A stretch of DNA of 64,000 nt from Paraspadella gotoi (Eukaryota > Chaetognatha): the NCBI GenBank assembly GCA_051294375.1, contig CM119264.1, forward strand, positions 15,272,355 to 15,336,354. Direction: 5' to 3'. The translations under genes and the position numbers were made by a program. Numbering within the stretch: the first letter of the stretch is position 1; the number at the start of each line of letters is the position of its first letter. Positions 10,290 through 23,979 of this stretch are shown here, piece after piece. Under the pieces are notes generated by a model, which made no database searches, was not told the DNA's origin, and saw nothing but the letters and a program-made list of their open reading frames with translations.

Positions 10290-11455
10290 GAAGGGGGGGT
10301 TTGTCAGGATATAGGATCGCCAAACAGTTTTATTTCCCTTTCACAACCATCTGCAAAGTTGTCAACAAATTTGAAGCAACAGGACACCTTGGACGAGCTG
10401 TTGGAAGCAGGCGGCCTTGCATGTCCACTAAGGCGGGCCAAAATTGATCACTTTTTATAATTAAGAGTTCTGTAATATAAAATTTATTTGTCCATCATAT
10501 ACTTAATCAATATTTAATATCACTTTTTTAACTAGCGAAGCACATTATAACATTAAAGCATTTAAATATTTATCAATGCATAAGCAATTCAATTTTTTTT
10601 TCTAAAAATTTTATTTTTAAGAACGGATTCGGATAGCCCAAAGTATAATGCGTTTTTTAATATTTTGATGATCAGTGGGTCAAATAATGGAAAAACTCTT
10701 GAAAATCATCATCGTCGTACTATAATTTTTATAGTTTTTGCTAATTTTAAGCAACAAAACAAAAGCAATTTGAAATCTTGTAGTAATATTTTTTATTTAT
10801 TTTTTTAATCTCTACCCAAATCCGTTTTTAAAAATTCTGCTTTTGAAAAAAAAATTTTTCAAGATTTATAGTAATACGATAAATTCTTCTATATTATTAA
10901 CTATGTATAAAATCTTAATTTTTTTTTAATTTCGTCATCCCACGGGGATACTCTAACGTTATTTATATTACAGAACTCTTAGTTTTTACTTTATTCCGCC
11001 CTATTGTCCACGGAGAGTGAGAACGATGACGTGGATACTGGATAGTGGATATTCTCGCAATTCAAGATTGTAAGGCTTCTGCAAGCCAGTTGGGAAAAAA
11101 ATGGAGAGAAGAGGAAGTGTTGCCAGTCGTTCAACAATGAATGGGCGGTTTTTCATGGAGGATAGAGCTCTTGAATACAAAGCTAAAACCACTCAAAAAT
11201 GTCATGAAGAAAATGGGATCGAGGTGCTCAAAGTTGGCCCGGAAACTCACCAGACTGCAACTTCATCGAAAATGTTTGGTCAAGGATGAAAAGGGATATT
11301 TTGCAGTATAACGCCATGACAGTCAACAAAATCTAAAAAAAATTTAAAATGAATTTGGGGAGCTGAACCCTTCATATTTGTGCAGCCCCTACAACTCTCT
11401 CCCTCATTGCAGGGAGGTGGTGCTGGAAGCAAATAGTGGTCTGACAACGTATTAA
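10290..11455 (+). pseudogene. Tc1/mariner-like transposase relic
   Basis: The N-terminal part (10310-10440) reads VVNKFEATGHLGRAVGSRRP, the helix-turn-helix/GRPR region of Tc1-like transposases. The C-terminal part (11165-11455) reads KAKTTQKCHEENGIEVLKV, then in shifted frame a PIENVW-like block and a final ANSGLTTY. The middle, with the catalytic region, is replaced by a MITE (10461-10982). Frameshifted and inactive. Confidence 0.65.
10461..10982. mobile_element. MITE inside the Tc1-like relic
   Basis: Inverted ends ttaagagttctgtaatata (10461-10479) and tatattacagaactctta (10964-10981), about 520 bp, AT-rich, no ORF. The flanking transposase fragments belong together, showing an insertion into an already coding-like sequence. 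I could not settle the target duplication. Confidence 0.7.
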
Positions 11456-11459
11456 CTGA

Positions 11460-11880
11460 GTCCTAAAAAGTACTACTTTCCTTCAAATAACGAAATAAAA
11501 TGCTTGGTTCTGATAATATATCCAGAAGTTAATAAGAATGATAATTTTATTCACAAAAGGTTTACCCAGAGCCTTATAACTTTTATTGATACTTTACAAT
11601 ATAAAAAAAATCTACATCTACAGCATCAATATTTTTAATACCACTCTTTTTTTAACATATGAATTAAGATTCATCCTTGAATCTATCCTTATGAAAATTA
11701 TGCAATAACCATTTGACTTAAGGCAGATATTTCTTATAATAACGGTTTAACTCAAAAGGTAATAAAAAAGAACTGAAAATGAGTATAAATGAGAAGTATT
11801 TTCTTTTGCATGGAACTTGTATTTTTTGTCATATATAAATGAGACAGCTCATATGAATTACAAGAGGCTAAAGTTTTTCG
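11460..11880. other. 3' flank, nothing recognised
   Basis: AT-rich single-copy-looking DNA between the Tc1 relic and the helicase 3' end. No ORF of note and no repeat match inside the window. Confidence 0.4.
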
Positions 11881-11890
11881 ATATCTAAAT

Positions 11891-11896
11891 TTTATT
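11891..11896 (-). promoter_or_regulatory. Candidate poly(A) signal AATAAA for IGHMBP2
   Basis: On the minus strand AATAAA lies about 105 bp past the TAA at 12000. In DNA this AT-rich the hexamer is common, so position is the only support. Confidence 0.35.
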
Positions 11897-11999
11897 TATC
11901 AAATCTTACATGAAAATGCCGAAAAATAGCTGGAAAGTAATCGCGACAAATTTTTTTATCATGGTAGTTTTAACACAGACAAATTATTATTTCCATGCT

Positions 12000-12107
12000 T
12001 TATTTTCTTTCAGCGACTTTAGGTTTTCTCGATTGTTCCATATCATTTAAACGCGCTTCCAACTTTCGATGAATGTGCACTCGTTCTGTCGGATCCATTT
12101 CTTTGTC
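12000..12107 (-). CDS. IGHMBP2: IGHMBP2 last exon: basic helical C-terminus
   Basis: Thirty-five codons and TAA (12002-12000). The peptide starts DKEMDPTERVHIHRKLEARL and ends RKPKVAERK, a charged, helix-prone tail of the kind that follows the AN1 finger in this family. Acceptor CCCTAACAG above 12107, phase 0, matching the donor at 14129. Too short for an ORF scan. The alternative is that the gene ends by read-through at 14106; the phase match and tail character favour this exon. Confidence 0.75.
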   Translation of the reverse strand, partial: DKEMDPTERVHIHRKLEARLNDMEQSRKPKVAERK

Positions 12108-15100
12108 CTGTTAGGGGGAATAAACATCAGACTTGTAAAACTGATGGATTATCAAACTACGGTAAATTTAAATGAGGACATGCAGCCACAAATCCATAGG
12201 AAAAAATTATCTTGACATAATTATTATTTTTAACCGAATTTCTGGAAAACGCGTTTGCAATTTGGGTAGTCAGATTTGAACGGAATTCTCTATTAGAAAA
12301 ATGTTGAATTTTTTTTAAAGCGAGATTCTCGTCTACATAATTATCATTTTTTATTTGGCTGGAATCTGAAGACTGAAGAGTAGGGTGAAGTAAAAGTTTG
12401 GAATCAAAATTTAGCAGTTATATTTTGAAAACAATCATATTAGTGAATACTAATCTGTAATTATTTTTTCTTATACATATATATTAACCCAGTCAGCTTA
12501 TTTTGTATATACTATATAGTATATAGCAGACATGTTTCGACTCTCTACTCTTAACAAGTATTTCTCTTTAACATTAAGTTTGAGAGAAAGAGATAGAAAG
12601 AGGGAGAGTTTCCAACAAAGAATAGTGGGATAAAGGATAGTGGTCAGATGTGAGGACAGGTGAAGGTAAGGACAGGGGAGGAGTGAGTTTGGTGAAATTT
12701 GAAATTAAGAGAGAATGGGAGAGAGAGAGAGAAAAAATCTTGACATTTGACAATATACAATAATGATAAAGGAAGAGAAAAATAAATTGGCAAACTTAAA
12801 AATTAGACTAAAAATAATAATGGTAATAATGAATAAATTAATTAAAGGTTGAAATTTAAATGGAAGAATAAGTGATGAGGGATAGGTAATTAAAGAGTTA
12901 GTGAAAATAAGATGAGAAAGGAGCTCAAAGTGAGCTGGCCCCAAGACCTTTCCATATATGAAAAGTTTTAAAATAAAAAAACGAGTATTGTAAAAAAGGT
13001 GCCCATACATCATATGAATTTTTTGAACATTTTTTTTATTCTATTTTTTTGTTATCTATTCATGATTTATAGTTAATAATAAAGACTATTGTGAAGAGTC
13101 GATTTAGTTTTGAAATAAATAGAATTTTTAATTCATCTTTGATTTTAATTCATTTCATATCTTGTATAGTTGATGAATTTATCAACAAGTCGGATCTATT
13201 CTTAAATTAAGCAAGCTTAATATAATTTTCTAAGTCTTTTACAACCTTTGATTAAGCAATGTATTTAACACAAATTATAATTCAACTCAGTTCTGGATAA
13301 CTAGCTTGACAAAGGTCATGAATGAAAAAAATAGAATAACTAGTTAGGCACAGAGTTGATTGGAAGGCCTGGTTTAGGGTTGGGAAAGAGGCCTGTGGGT
13401 GATGTGTCGAAGGTTGTTAGGTTTAGGATTAAGGCATGAAGAAGTACGGGAGGCCCGGGTTTGGGTTGGGGGAGAGGCACGGAGTTGAATGAAAGGCCCA
13501 GCTGAGGGTTGGGGGAGCGGTTAGGGTTGAGGCACTAGGATGTACGGGAGGCCCGGGTTGGATAGGCATGGAGTTGAACGGGAGGCCCGGGTTAGGATTG
13601 GGGGAGGGGCCCGTGGGTGATGTGTTCATCCCCATGCCTCAACATCAGCTGCGAGCCTCTCCTCTAACTCGCGCCTTTCATTATATTCGCAACTTTTATC
13701 ACTGGCGAGGCACTGAGAAAGCTTGTATAGAGAGACCTGCAGGTAAAATTCCCGCTCTTCTCCGGACCCACCAAACTCCTACACTGACCTCCAGGTTAAA
13801 CTCCCGCTCTTCTCCGGACCCACCAATCGCCTACACAGAAAGCTTGTATAAGCTTGTATATTGTATAAAGTATACTGTATATTGTATAGAGAGACCTCCT
13901 GGTTAAGCTCCCACTCTTCTCCGGACCCACCAGTGGGGGTACTGGCGATATCGCCATGGCGACATCACTATCTGAATATACTACGACTAGAAACTACTCT
14001 AGAAAAGTTTAAATCTATGATTAATTATTATGATTATAGATTAATCAATTTAATCAATTCACAGACAAAGGTCTTGAAGTCCGCCCTTCATCATCATGGT
14101 TAATATTAATTATTCAAGCAAGGGCTTACCTCGCTTAAACTTTTAGAGTTTGTTTTCTTAGTTGTTACAGCACTTGCCTTTCTTGGAGTCTGCTTGGCCT
14201 TTATACGTGCATTGTCGCCGCAGCCATGAATCTCAGCCATGTGATGCTTTAAGCAAAATCGCGCAGTACAAAATTCACACGTCTGACCTAAGACTTGTAT
14301 CTTAGCTTTGCAACCGTCGAAGTTACATACGTTGTCTCTCAGGCGAGCCAATTTAATTAATTCGTCGAAATCCTCGCTACAACCGTCTCTTAAAGGATCA
14401 GGACGTTTTGCTAAATATTTTTTCTTTTTAACAGATTGTTCCCATGCTACAGCAGTACTATTGGCAGCTTCAGCACTCTGCGGTGCTAACAACCGTTGAC
14501 ACTTTAGTCGATGTAAAGCGAAATTTTGGAGTAAAACCAACTTTTGGCAAGTATCACAAGTCCGATCCGATTTCTCTTCAGGATTTTCCGATTCAGTGAG
14601 TTCTTTTAAATGGTTATTTTTTAAATCCTCCTCTTCCAATTTGACGTAGCTTTTTTTCTTCTTATTCTTTTTCTTGTTTTTCTTATCGAATACTGTTAGG
14701 TGATTTGGGTCTTGATCACTTGTAAGGTGAGTGGATGATTTAGATGTGGTCGGCTTATTTTTTCTTAAAACAAGACGCCTCGCAGCACCTTCACCAACGC
14801 TTTCGTGGAAGAGACCTTTTTTGCTGGCAACCTCGTGCACGATCGCTCGTTCTGTTCGACGTTAATTAAGCATTACATTGAATACAGAAGGCTTCATATT
14901 ATAAAATGAGGTACCCGCATTTTTTGTGACCAGAATCTGTTCCCACCAAACTACCTGATCGAATTTCATGAATTTCAAATTTACATATAATAATTTATAA
15001 TTTACCTGATCGAATTTCATGAATTTCAAATTACATATAGAGTCCTAATGACAATATAAATAGAATTTTGATATTCAACCCCTGACAAGAGATACAGGGC

Positions 15101-18100
15101 CCTGGGGGGCCGAAAAAAAAGCTACAAATTTGTTTCCCATTTTTTAGTAGCATTGACGTTTTAAACACATAAAAAACATTTTAGAACTAAAATTGATAAG
15201 TTTTCAATAATTAAGCATGGTTTAAAGATGCATGGTTCATAGTTTTACTTCCAATTTTCCCAAATTATTTCAAATCTGATTTGAACTGCTGATGTTCATG
15301 AAGCTGAAAATTAAGGTAAATTATTATTTTTGTGATAATAAATGTTTTTGTGGAAGTGTAAACATTTATGCAACTTCAGAAAAAAAATTTTGACAATTTT
15401 TTGCCCCTATGGTTGACCCCTCCGGGGGCCCCATATCTCGGCTCAGGGGCCAAATATTGAAATTCTCATAGGGATCGTTCATACCAAATTTTAATAAATT
15501 TGGTCCAGTAGTTTTCTCGGAACGGGTTCTGGTCACAAAAAAGGGGTACTGTGGTGGTATATTCACTCCACCTCACGTCCACAATACCATTGGCTCCGAG
15601 GGGGAACACACTATCCCAGGAGTTGTGTTCCATCCACAGTCCTAACGAATCCCTCTGCGTTGGCAAAGCGAGACCGTCCTAGGGTAACCGCGCCAGTGAC
15701 TGGATGTGTCACTGAGGGTCGGAAGCCCACAAAGCCAACAGTGAGATGCCCTATCCCAATGGGAATCACAGGCAACACAACACGGCTGTTGCCATAGTAC
15801 CTCATTTTATAATATGAAGCCTTCTGTAAGCATTAATTAAAGGTATTCCAAAGACCAACCTTTAGGCGTCAGGCTCGGCGAAAATTCAAAAACATTAAGT
15901 TGATCGTCCTCTGCAAAATCTTCAACCATCTTTAAAAGGTAGTTGATAGGCGAGGGTTCGCTTACTTCGATCGATGACAAAGTCGGTATAAGATTTTCTA
16001 CTTTTCGCGGTGTTATCGAGGGCTTTTCAGACATCTTGTTTCCCGTAAGCTTTTTCGGAGACTTTTTTTTAGCCCTCTCCGAGTCTGGTTTGAAGTTTAT
16101 TTCAGATTTTTCGGCGTAGGAAACGACGCCTTCTCCAACTGGTATTAAACCAGCGTCAATGAACTCTTGGGCCGATTTAACGTCGCCAACACTTTGTATG
16201 TGGTCTAGGAGTGATTGGATGAAATGGTGAGTACCGACAGTAGAAGAATCGCAAACGACAGTAAGGTGACGTCTTGCGCGCGTCACGGCGACGTTCAGAC
16301 GACGATCTTCAGAAAGGAAACCCACTTCCCGAGAAGAGTTTGACCTAAACAGATTAAGTTTAGGTTAAACTTAATTTGTTTGCTGAAACAAGTTTGAGCA
16401 AACAACATCGGATCTGGCTACGATAATTAAGCGGTAATAAGCTAATCTGATGATAAATCGCGGTAATATTTTCTGACTTTCAATTTGTGATCTTAACAGA
16501 TCATAACAAATCGTAACATAACAAATCATAACAGAATTCTTGATAAATATCTGAAAAAAAAAATGCATAATTTGCATTTGGTCAACTGGCATAATTTGGT
16601 CAACGAGCATAATTTGGTCAATCAGTCAATCAATCAATCATTCAATCAGAGAGAGATAGAAAGAGAGAAACTTTAAAAAATTCAAATAAATGTACATTTT
16701 TGTTTTCTAATTTAAATTCTTCCACTCCTACAATTCCATCAAAAATTTATATCCAGCTTAACCACATAATTTCCTACCCGCAAACAAAATTTCATTTAAA
16801 TTTATCTATCTAATTTTTAATCAATATAATAATTATGTGTAAATATAAGTAAAAATACTTGGAGTAAATTTGACTTTTGTTTTTTCCATTTAAACTCATT
16901 TCCACTCGCACGATACCATCAAAACTTTATATCCAGCTCAATAACACACTTTCCTACCCACACACAAAATTTCATTCCAATCAATCCATCCAATCACGAG
17001 TAATTGGAGGTGGGACCGACCTTCAGACAGACAGACGGACGGACTGACTTTTTTTGCACAATTTATCATAATTCGATGTTCTGACATGATTTAAGTCAGT
17101 GCCCGACAAGATTAAGGGGGGGACCGACGGACCGACAAAGTGGGTTATAGAGTAGGAATCTGCTTATAAGCAGATCCGACTAAAAATCAATAATTATTAT
17201 AATATGGGAATTAGGAAAATATGGGACCCATAGCGCAAAAAAAATAATTAGAATCACATTCTTTTGCGCAGTACAAGTACAGTCCTGTGCAAAATAAAGA
17301 GGACACCCAAAAACATTATGAATAAAAATCAAGTTTGATTCCTTTAAAATGAAAGATATTATAAATGAATAAAATTATTGAATGAATAGAATTATTGGTA
17401 TAAATTTGGTTAATCCATAGCTATCCATTATGAAGCAGTAATTTTTAGTAATTACTGAGTTACCACTACTAAGTACTCAAACAGAATCTTAAAGCATAAA
17501 AAAATTTAACTATTTTTAATCTCTTATATTTAAGGTACTGTAGCTCTGTCATAACTGGACCAATCTTTTTTTAAATTATACAATACACATACTTTTTTTT
17601 CATATTTAAAAAAAATATATAAATACAATGCCCATAAATTAAGGCTAAAAAGTATTTTCGGTTTTTAACAAATCTTCAAAAATGTTTTTTTGAAACGACG
17701 AATGACAAATTTTTTTTTACCACTTGTCTTTCAGGATCTATAGCTTTTGAATGCTTGGTCCATTTTTTTTAAAACTTATACATAAGGATTTTTTATTTCA
17801 AAATCTATATTTATCATTCATAATTTTTTAAAAATATGTGCTTAAAACGAGTGCTACTTAATGTTTGAAGAATGAAGAGTGTCCCTTTTTTTGCACAGGA
17901 CTGTACAATAGGGTGAAGTGAAAGTTTGGAATCAAAATTTAGCAAATATATATTGAAAACTATCATATTAGTGAATATTAATCTGTAATTATTTTTATTT
18001 TTTTACAAATATAGTAGCCCAGTCAGCTTATTTTGTATATAGTACTACCCTTATATAATGTCAAAATTTCAAAATATTTTTTTTTAAATTCTGAGAACAG

Positions 18101-21100
18101 ATTCAGATCCCTCGTTAAAAGTTAATAAAGAAAATATAAATCTTTTTCAAAAATTATGTCATTAAGTAGGTTAAAATTATGAAAAACTATATTTTTTAGC
18201 TCGAAATTGAAAATCGGTATGTTCAATACATTTTTTTACATTTTTAACCAACTTATTGAAAGAATTTTTAAAAAAGAATTATACTTTCTTATATTAACTT
18301 TTTGCAAAGAATCCAAATCCGATCTTAAAATTTAAAAATTTTTATTTTGAAATTTTAGCTTATAATATACTTATTACTATATATAAATATAGCTCACTGG
18401 TAGCCATTAATGTATAAAATTAAAAAATAAATTTACTAAAGTATTTTTATTAGTTTTTATTTTTATATTTTATATGCTAAATTTAAATTTTTAAAATTTT
18501 TATCATTTTCACATCACTCTACTGTACAATGTACAGTGTACATGTTACTTTATTTAATTATAATTATGCTTACCTGACGAGTGAAATGAGAATGGCCTCA
18601 TTTTCCCTTCCTTGGAAACCGTCGACAGTCATGATTTCAATTTTTTCCGACAAAGGCCTAACTCGATTTCGAATGATTTCTACCTGTATTATTCAAAATC
18701 ACGTTAACAGATTGAAAAAAAGAAAAACAACAACGTCAACGGTAATTCAAATGTGTTGCGCCGAAGTGACTGCCTGATCACGTGTATTTTTCGTGACATG
18801 ACATGAATTTAAATTTTATAAAAAATATTATATAAACTAATTTCCAATTGGACGATTCCATCGAAACTTGATCTACAGCTAAATCATATCCTTCTCAACC
18901 CACACACGAGTAATTGGCGTTCAAAACTAAGGGGAGATATGAATATTTTGTATAATTTATAATAATTTGAAGTTCTGAGATGATCTAAATTTTTTACCGA
19001 CAAGATTTAAGGGTAGGCTTTACCGACAGACAATGTGAATTGTAGAGCAGAGATCTGCTGTAAGCAGATCCGGTTAAAAAATATAGAGAGAGATATACAA
19101 ATAAAAAAAATATAAATAAAACAAACAAACGCAAATAAATACATGAAAACAAAAATATTAAAATTATAAAAGAGCTTGATGATAAGAAACCATATTTAAT
19201 TTATTATCTTCACACCATTACAAACTTTTAAAGGGGTAGGACCATTCAGGGGCGAGACCTTATATCGTGACAAAATTGAAAAAATCATTACTCTCAAGCT
19301 TTTAATGATTATTAAAATCTGAATAAATATTCTCTTAGCTTTTAAACAATACATTAATTGTTTTGAAATTCTTTGATATTATGCTTTTTTTTGATGCAGC
19401 AAAGGCAACTGCTCGCTTTGAATATTAATTGTTAAATCTCATTCTAATACATAAAAATTAAAAATATTTTTGGAAGTACTTATTTGTAGTATATTAATGC
19501 TTCTGGCAAGGTGTACATGCTATCTTGGTTAAAATTTTTTTAAAGTAAGCAGATAAAATTTGGGTAAGTTAATGTTATGGTTTAATTTTTATTGAAACTT
19601 ACTTTTATTAAGAAATTTATTAACGATATTGTCAGATAATTGAATTAATCATGTAAGATTTTTTAATGCATAATAAAAGCATCAAAAATTTAATAAATAC
19701 AAACTAACTAATACACTAACTCTTTACTTACCTATCCCTCACCACTTATTCTTCCATTTCAATTTTACTTCATTTTACTAATTTATTTTTCATTGTTGTT
19801 AATAGTATTAATACTTAGTTAATCTTTAAGTTTACTTATTTATTCTTATTTTCTCTGTTGTACATTACTAAATGTATTAATTTCGTTTCTCTCTCTCTCT
19901 CTCTTTTCATTTTTATAATTTTACTTCTCCTTCCCCCATCCTTACCTTGAACTGTCCTCACATCTGACCACTATCTCTCACTCAATTCTTTGTTGGAATC
20001 ACTCTCTTATATTCTCTCTCTCTCTCTCACTAACACTCAACTTTCACAGAGAAAAATTGTTGTAAAATAACTTCCTGATGAAGACTAAAACTGTAAGAAT
20101 CGAAAAACATGTCCGACTTATCATAAAATTCGTTGTCACATTTCCTAAAACATGTCACATGTCCTAAAACAATGAAATAGAAAGTCTATACATAAAGCTT
20201 ATTCATTATACATACATACATATTTTTTTGTTCAGCTTTGCGGTAGTACTTTATCCCTGCTCCTAAACAGATGGCCCGATTTTAATAAAATTTATGACAA
20301 ACTTATCAGCTTTCAATAAACTTTACATCACTTTTAAATTTTTTTTAAAATTCAAGTTTATAGAGTGATTTTTAAAGTCTGAAATAAAGTGGCGCATTTT
20401 TTCATAATATAATATATAATATAATATATAGTCCTATAAAAAAATGTGCTACTTTATTTCAGACTTTAAAAATCACTCTATAAACTTGAATTTTTTAAAA
20501 AATTTAAAATTGATATATATCTAGTTAAACAAATAGAACTGTCTAAGAGATTTTAAATCTTTAATCTTTAAACCAAGATATTGGCCTTTAAGTAGGGGAA
20601 TCTGGCGTTAAGCGTCCGAGATAAAAATTAGCGAATAAAAAAGTTATTTTACTCACTGAATACTGAATACTTACAAAATACTTAAAATTGATAAAATTAT
20701 TATTGCAAAAACATTGTTCAATCACATGCAATATATCTAGTGCCTTTTTTTTCATTGAAATCGATAGACGTAGACGCGCATAGACGCGATATGCCTTGAA
20801 AGCAAATTGTTTGGTTTGGTTCCACTTAAATTTTGAGCTTTGGCCAAGTCAATTGGTAATAAAAAAATTGATTTTCTTTGATATCTTTTGAACCAAAAAT
20901 GTAGGGAAGTGATTTTTAATTTTTATTAAGAAAATTTTTTTTCACGTGCTGTCATGTAGCAGACATCGTTAGCTTTTGTATGATACCTCACATGATGCAT
21001 TAAAATTATTTTATGATAGCATTATGACATAAGAAGAAAAAATTGTGATAATTTTTTTCTGCCAGGCCTCGTAGACATAGCTAAATCTTAAAATTTCAAA

Positions 21101-23939
21101 ATCTGATAATAGTCTTTTAGCCATATGTCAGTAGTTTTTAAATCAGGGGGAACAAAGTTTGAACTCCTAAATTATCATATTTAAATCATATGTTTTTTAA
21201 GGTTCCTACATGAATTTTTAAATTTTTTTTGGTTTTCAACAAAATTATAATCATTATCCTTAGTAATTATATAAACATTTGAGGTATAAAAAATTTTTGT
21301 TTATATCAGAAAGATGCCCCATAATTATGGCTTTAAGAAAAAGGGTCATTCAATTCAACTTCAAAATAGGCTAAAATGGAGTACAAATTCAGAAAGCTGA
21401 GCTCCTGGCGATTCCGAAAATGTATTCACTTTAAGCATTTGATTTATTCTACCCCATTTTATATCGGTTTTAATTATAATATAAAATAAAAGAAACCTAT
21501 CTGAAGAGTTGCAGGTCAAACAAAAAGGCCAATCCATCTGATTTTTTTTATGAATTCTTTATTACTGAATTAGAAAAATGTAATAGAGAGACATTTTTAA
21601 ATTTCAACTTGTATCCTTGAAAATGAAACGTTTTTAAACTTTAACCCTGAATTCTTTCTAACTGGAACGCGTTTATCAAAATGTCTCTCTATTACATTTT
21701 TACAAATGTTTTTAAGATTGCTAATCAAATTTTTAATTCAATATTATTGCAGTTGTTTAGGCTGCAACTCTTCAAATTCAGTGTAGATTCATTGTAGCTC
21801 GAATTTCTTTACCATCTATTTAACTGAAGATTTTGTTCATGACTGGAAAACCAACAGAGTAACGAGATTAATTGTTTAATTCTCCCCTTCTAAACAATCC
21901 CATACGATGTGATTTCCCTGCGATCAACGCCATCTTGAATTCTGTTATCTTAGATTCACAACGTCTCAGCGTCAACGTCAACGGTCACGTGATATTCATC
22001 AAAATCGTTCCCTGAGACCTTGCCACATATATCAGTAATCACAAAAAAATAAGTTTTTATTTATATTAAACAGTAAGGCGTAGTAAAATTTCTAAATTTA
22101 ACTTTAATTAAAATTCTAAAAGTGAAGAACGAACAACATTATACTAATGAACATTTGTAGCCAATCGAGTGTATTATTTCACTTATGGAAATAAAGTCGC
22201 CGCTCCCGGGATCGAACCCGGACTATCTCTGGCGAGATTCCCAGTCATCAGCCAACCAGACCCCTGGAAATCCAACAACTTCGAATTTAACAAAAAGCAT
22301 TTCAAGATCTGATCATTTGTTTTCTTCATCTCCTGAGATGTCAGAATTATTTAAATCTTTAATATTCTTTTGTTTATAGACTGTTTACTTTTTAATTGTT
22401 AACTGAAGATTCTTCAGTCTGGTTTTTATCTCTTGAAGTTAATACATGTTATTAATTATTACTTCACTCGTTTTTAATTACTAATGTGATAAGTACATTA
22501 AGAAGTCTTATAAACAATTCGAATACCGTTTCACGCCTTCCCTGCGACAACATCTCTTAAAGACTCAAACTCTCACTAATGTCGTCTTAGAACCGTGCAA
22601 CGCCAGTGCCACGCCCTCCGTCACGCTGTGGCGCGCCTACAAGGCCTTACCACACTTGGTGAGACTGACGCGAACGAGACCAACCTTCAAACGGGAGAAT
22701 CCAACGGAAATCAACCTCTTCTGAGGTAAGATTGGGTGAGTGAATGGGAAATTGAGTGATCCACCCAATCCGCTCACACTCTATTAATTTTTCTCCCTCT
22801 CTCTCGCGACAACGATTCGACGGAGATAAAGAGAACGGCATCAATGAGTGGCTCCGATTTACGCTCGCGCCTCCGCTCAGCACAACGCGACGCCGACGAC
22901 GAGGCGGCGCGACTTCAGCTTCCAGTCGGTTTTGGACGAGATCATCGATCAAGATCGAACTCACCTCGACTCGCAGAAACAGCGCCTACTTTCGACTATT
23001 AAGCAGCCGGCGACGATCATTTCGAGGACGCCGTCTAACTAACGGATCAGGAACTGGATCTGCGTGATGAGCGAGCGAGCGAGCCTCAAACAGAAAGCCA
23101 GATCTGCCGGACTTCGACTCGAGTAACATCGAGATCTGGATCAAAAGAATCGAAGCGGCTTATACTCGCGCGGGAGTAACCAATCCAAAAAACAAATTTG
23201 CTTACCTCGAGAGTAAGATTAGGATAAACGTTGATCCAAACATTAACCAATATCTTTTTGGCGAAACCAACGAGACGACTTGGAACCAATTTATCGACTA
23301 TCTGAGAAGAGAATATGGCATCACTCGACGACGACAAGCTGCACATCTTGACGCTATCGACGTCGACGGCATTAAGCCGTCGAAGATGTTGGCCCAACTC
23401 GAGGAACGGACCAAAACTCTTACTATAGATGACGTCAAAAAGGAGAAAATCCTCCGCGAGCTTCCTAGCGAAATTCGACGGCAATTGAAAGACAAAGCGG
23501 ACGACCTCTCAGCCAAGGAACTTTGTCAGCTGGCCGATCGACATTATGAGGTCGACGGGACGCTCAAAATTCGCCAATCATCGTCTCTGGTGAATAACGT
23601 CGCCAGTCAATTTTGCCTATCTATAAAAACTTTTTATTGCTTTGTGACTAATCATGCAAGGTTTTTTGATTTAACTCTATGTACTTCCATAGTTAGATTT
23701 TGGGTCTAGCATAAGGATCGTCGCAATCGCATATGAAAAATCTGGATTGACGACAAATTTTGATACTAAAAAAAATAAAATTTGAGAAAAAAAAAATTTA
23801 TAAACAGAAAGAAAAAATATATTTTGCAATTACCAATTAAAAAAATAATAAAGTACGAAGAAAATTAAAGTTAGTTTCTTGAAAAAAAAAATTTAATTGT
23901 CAAATATACTGATCAGCAGACGCAGCCCCTCAGGAAAAA

Positions 23940-23979
<40 letters not shown>

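Noticed and set aside
13340-13640. Interstitial telomere repeat (ggttaggg-like words)
   Set aside because: The units are 60-100 bp with no regular hexamer or pentamer array.
15366-15805. Three overlapping minus ORFs of about 65 residues
   Set aside because: They lie over the nested SINE and the TTAA element; similar ORFs recur over every SINE B copy.
22185-22379. 64-residue ORF
   Set aside because: Overlaps the tRNA-like sequence in an arbitrary frame; no domain.
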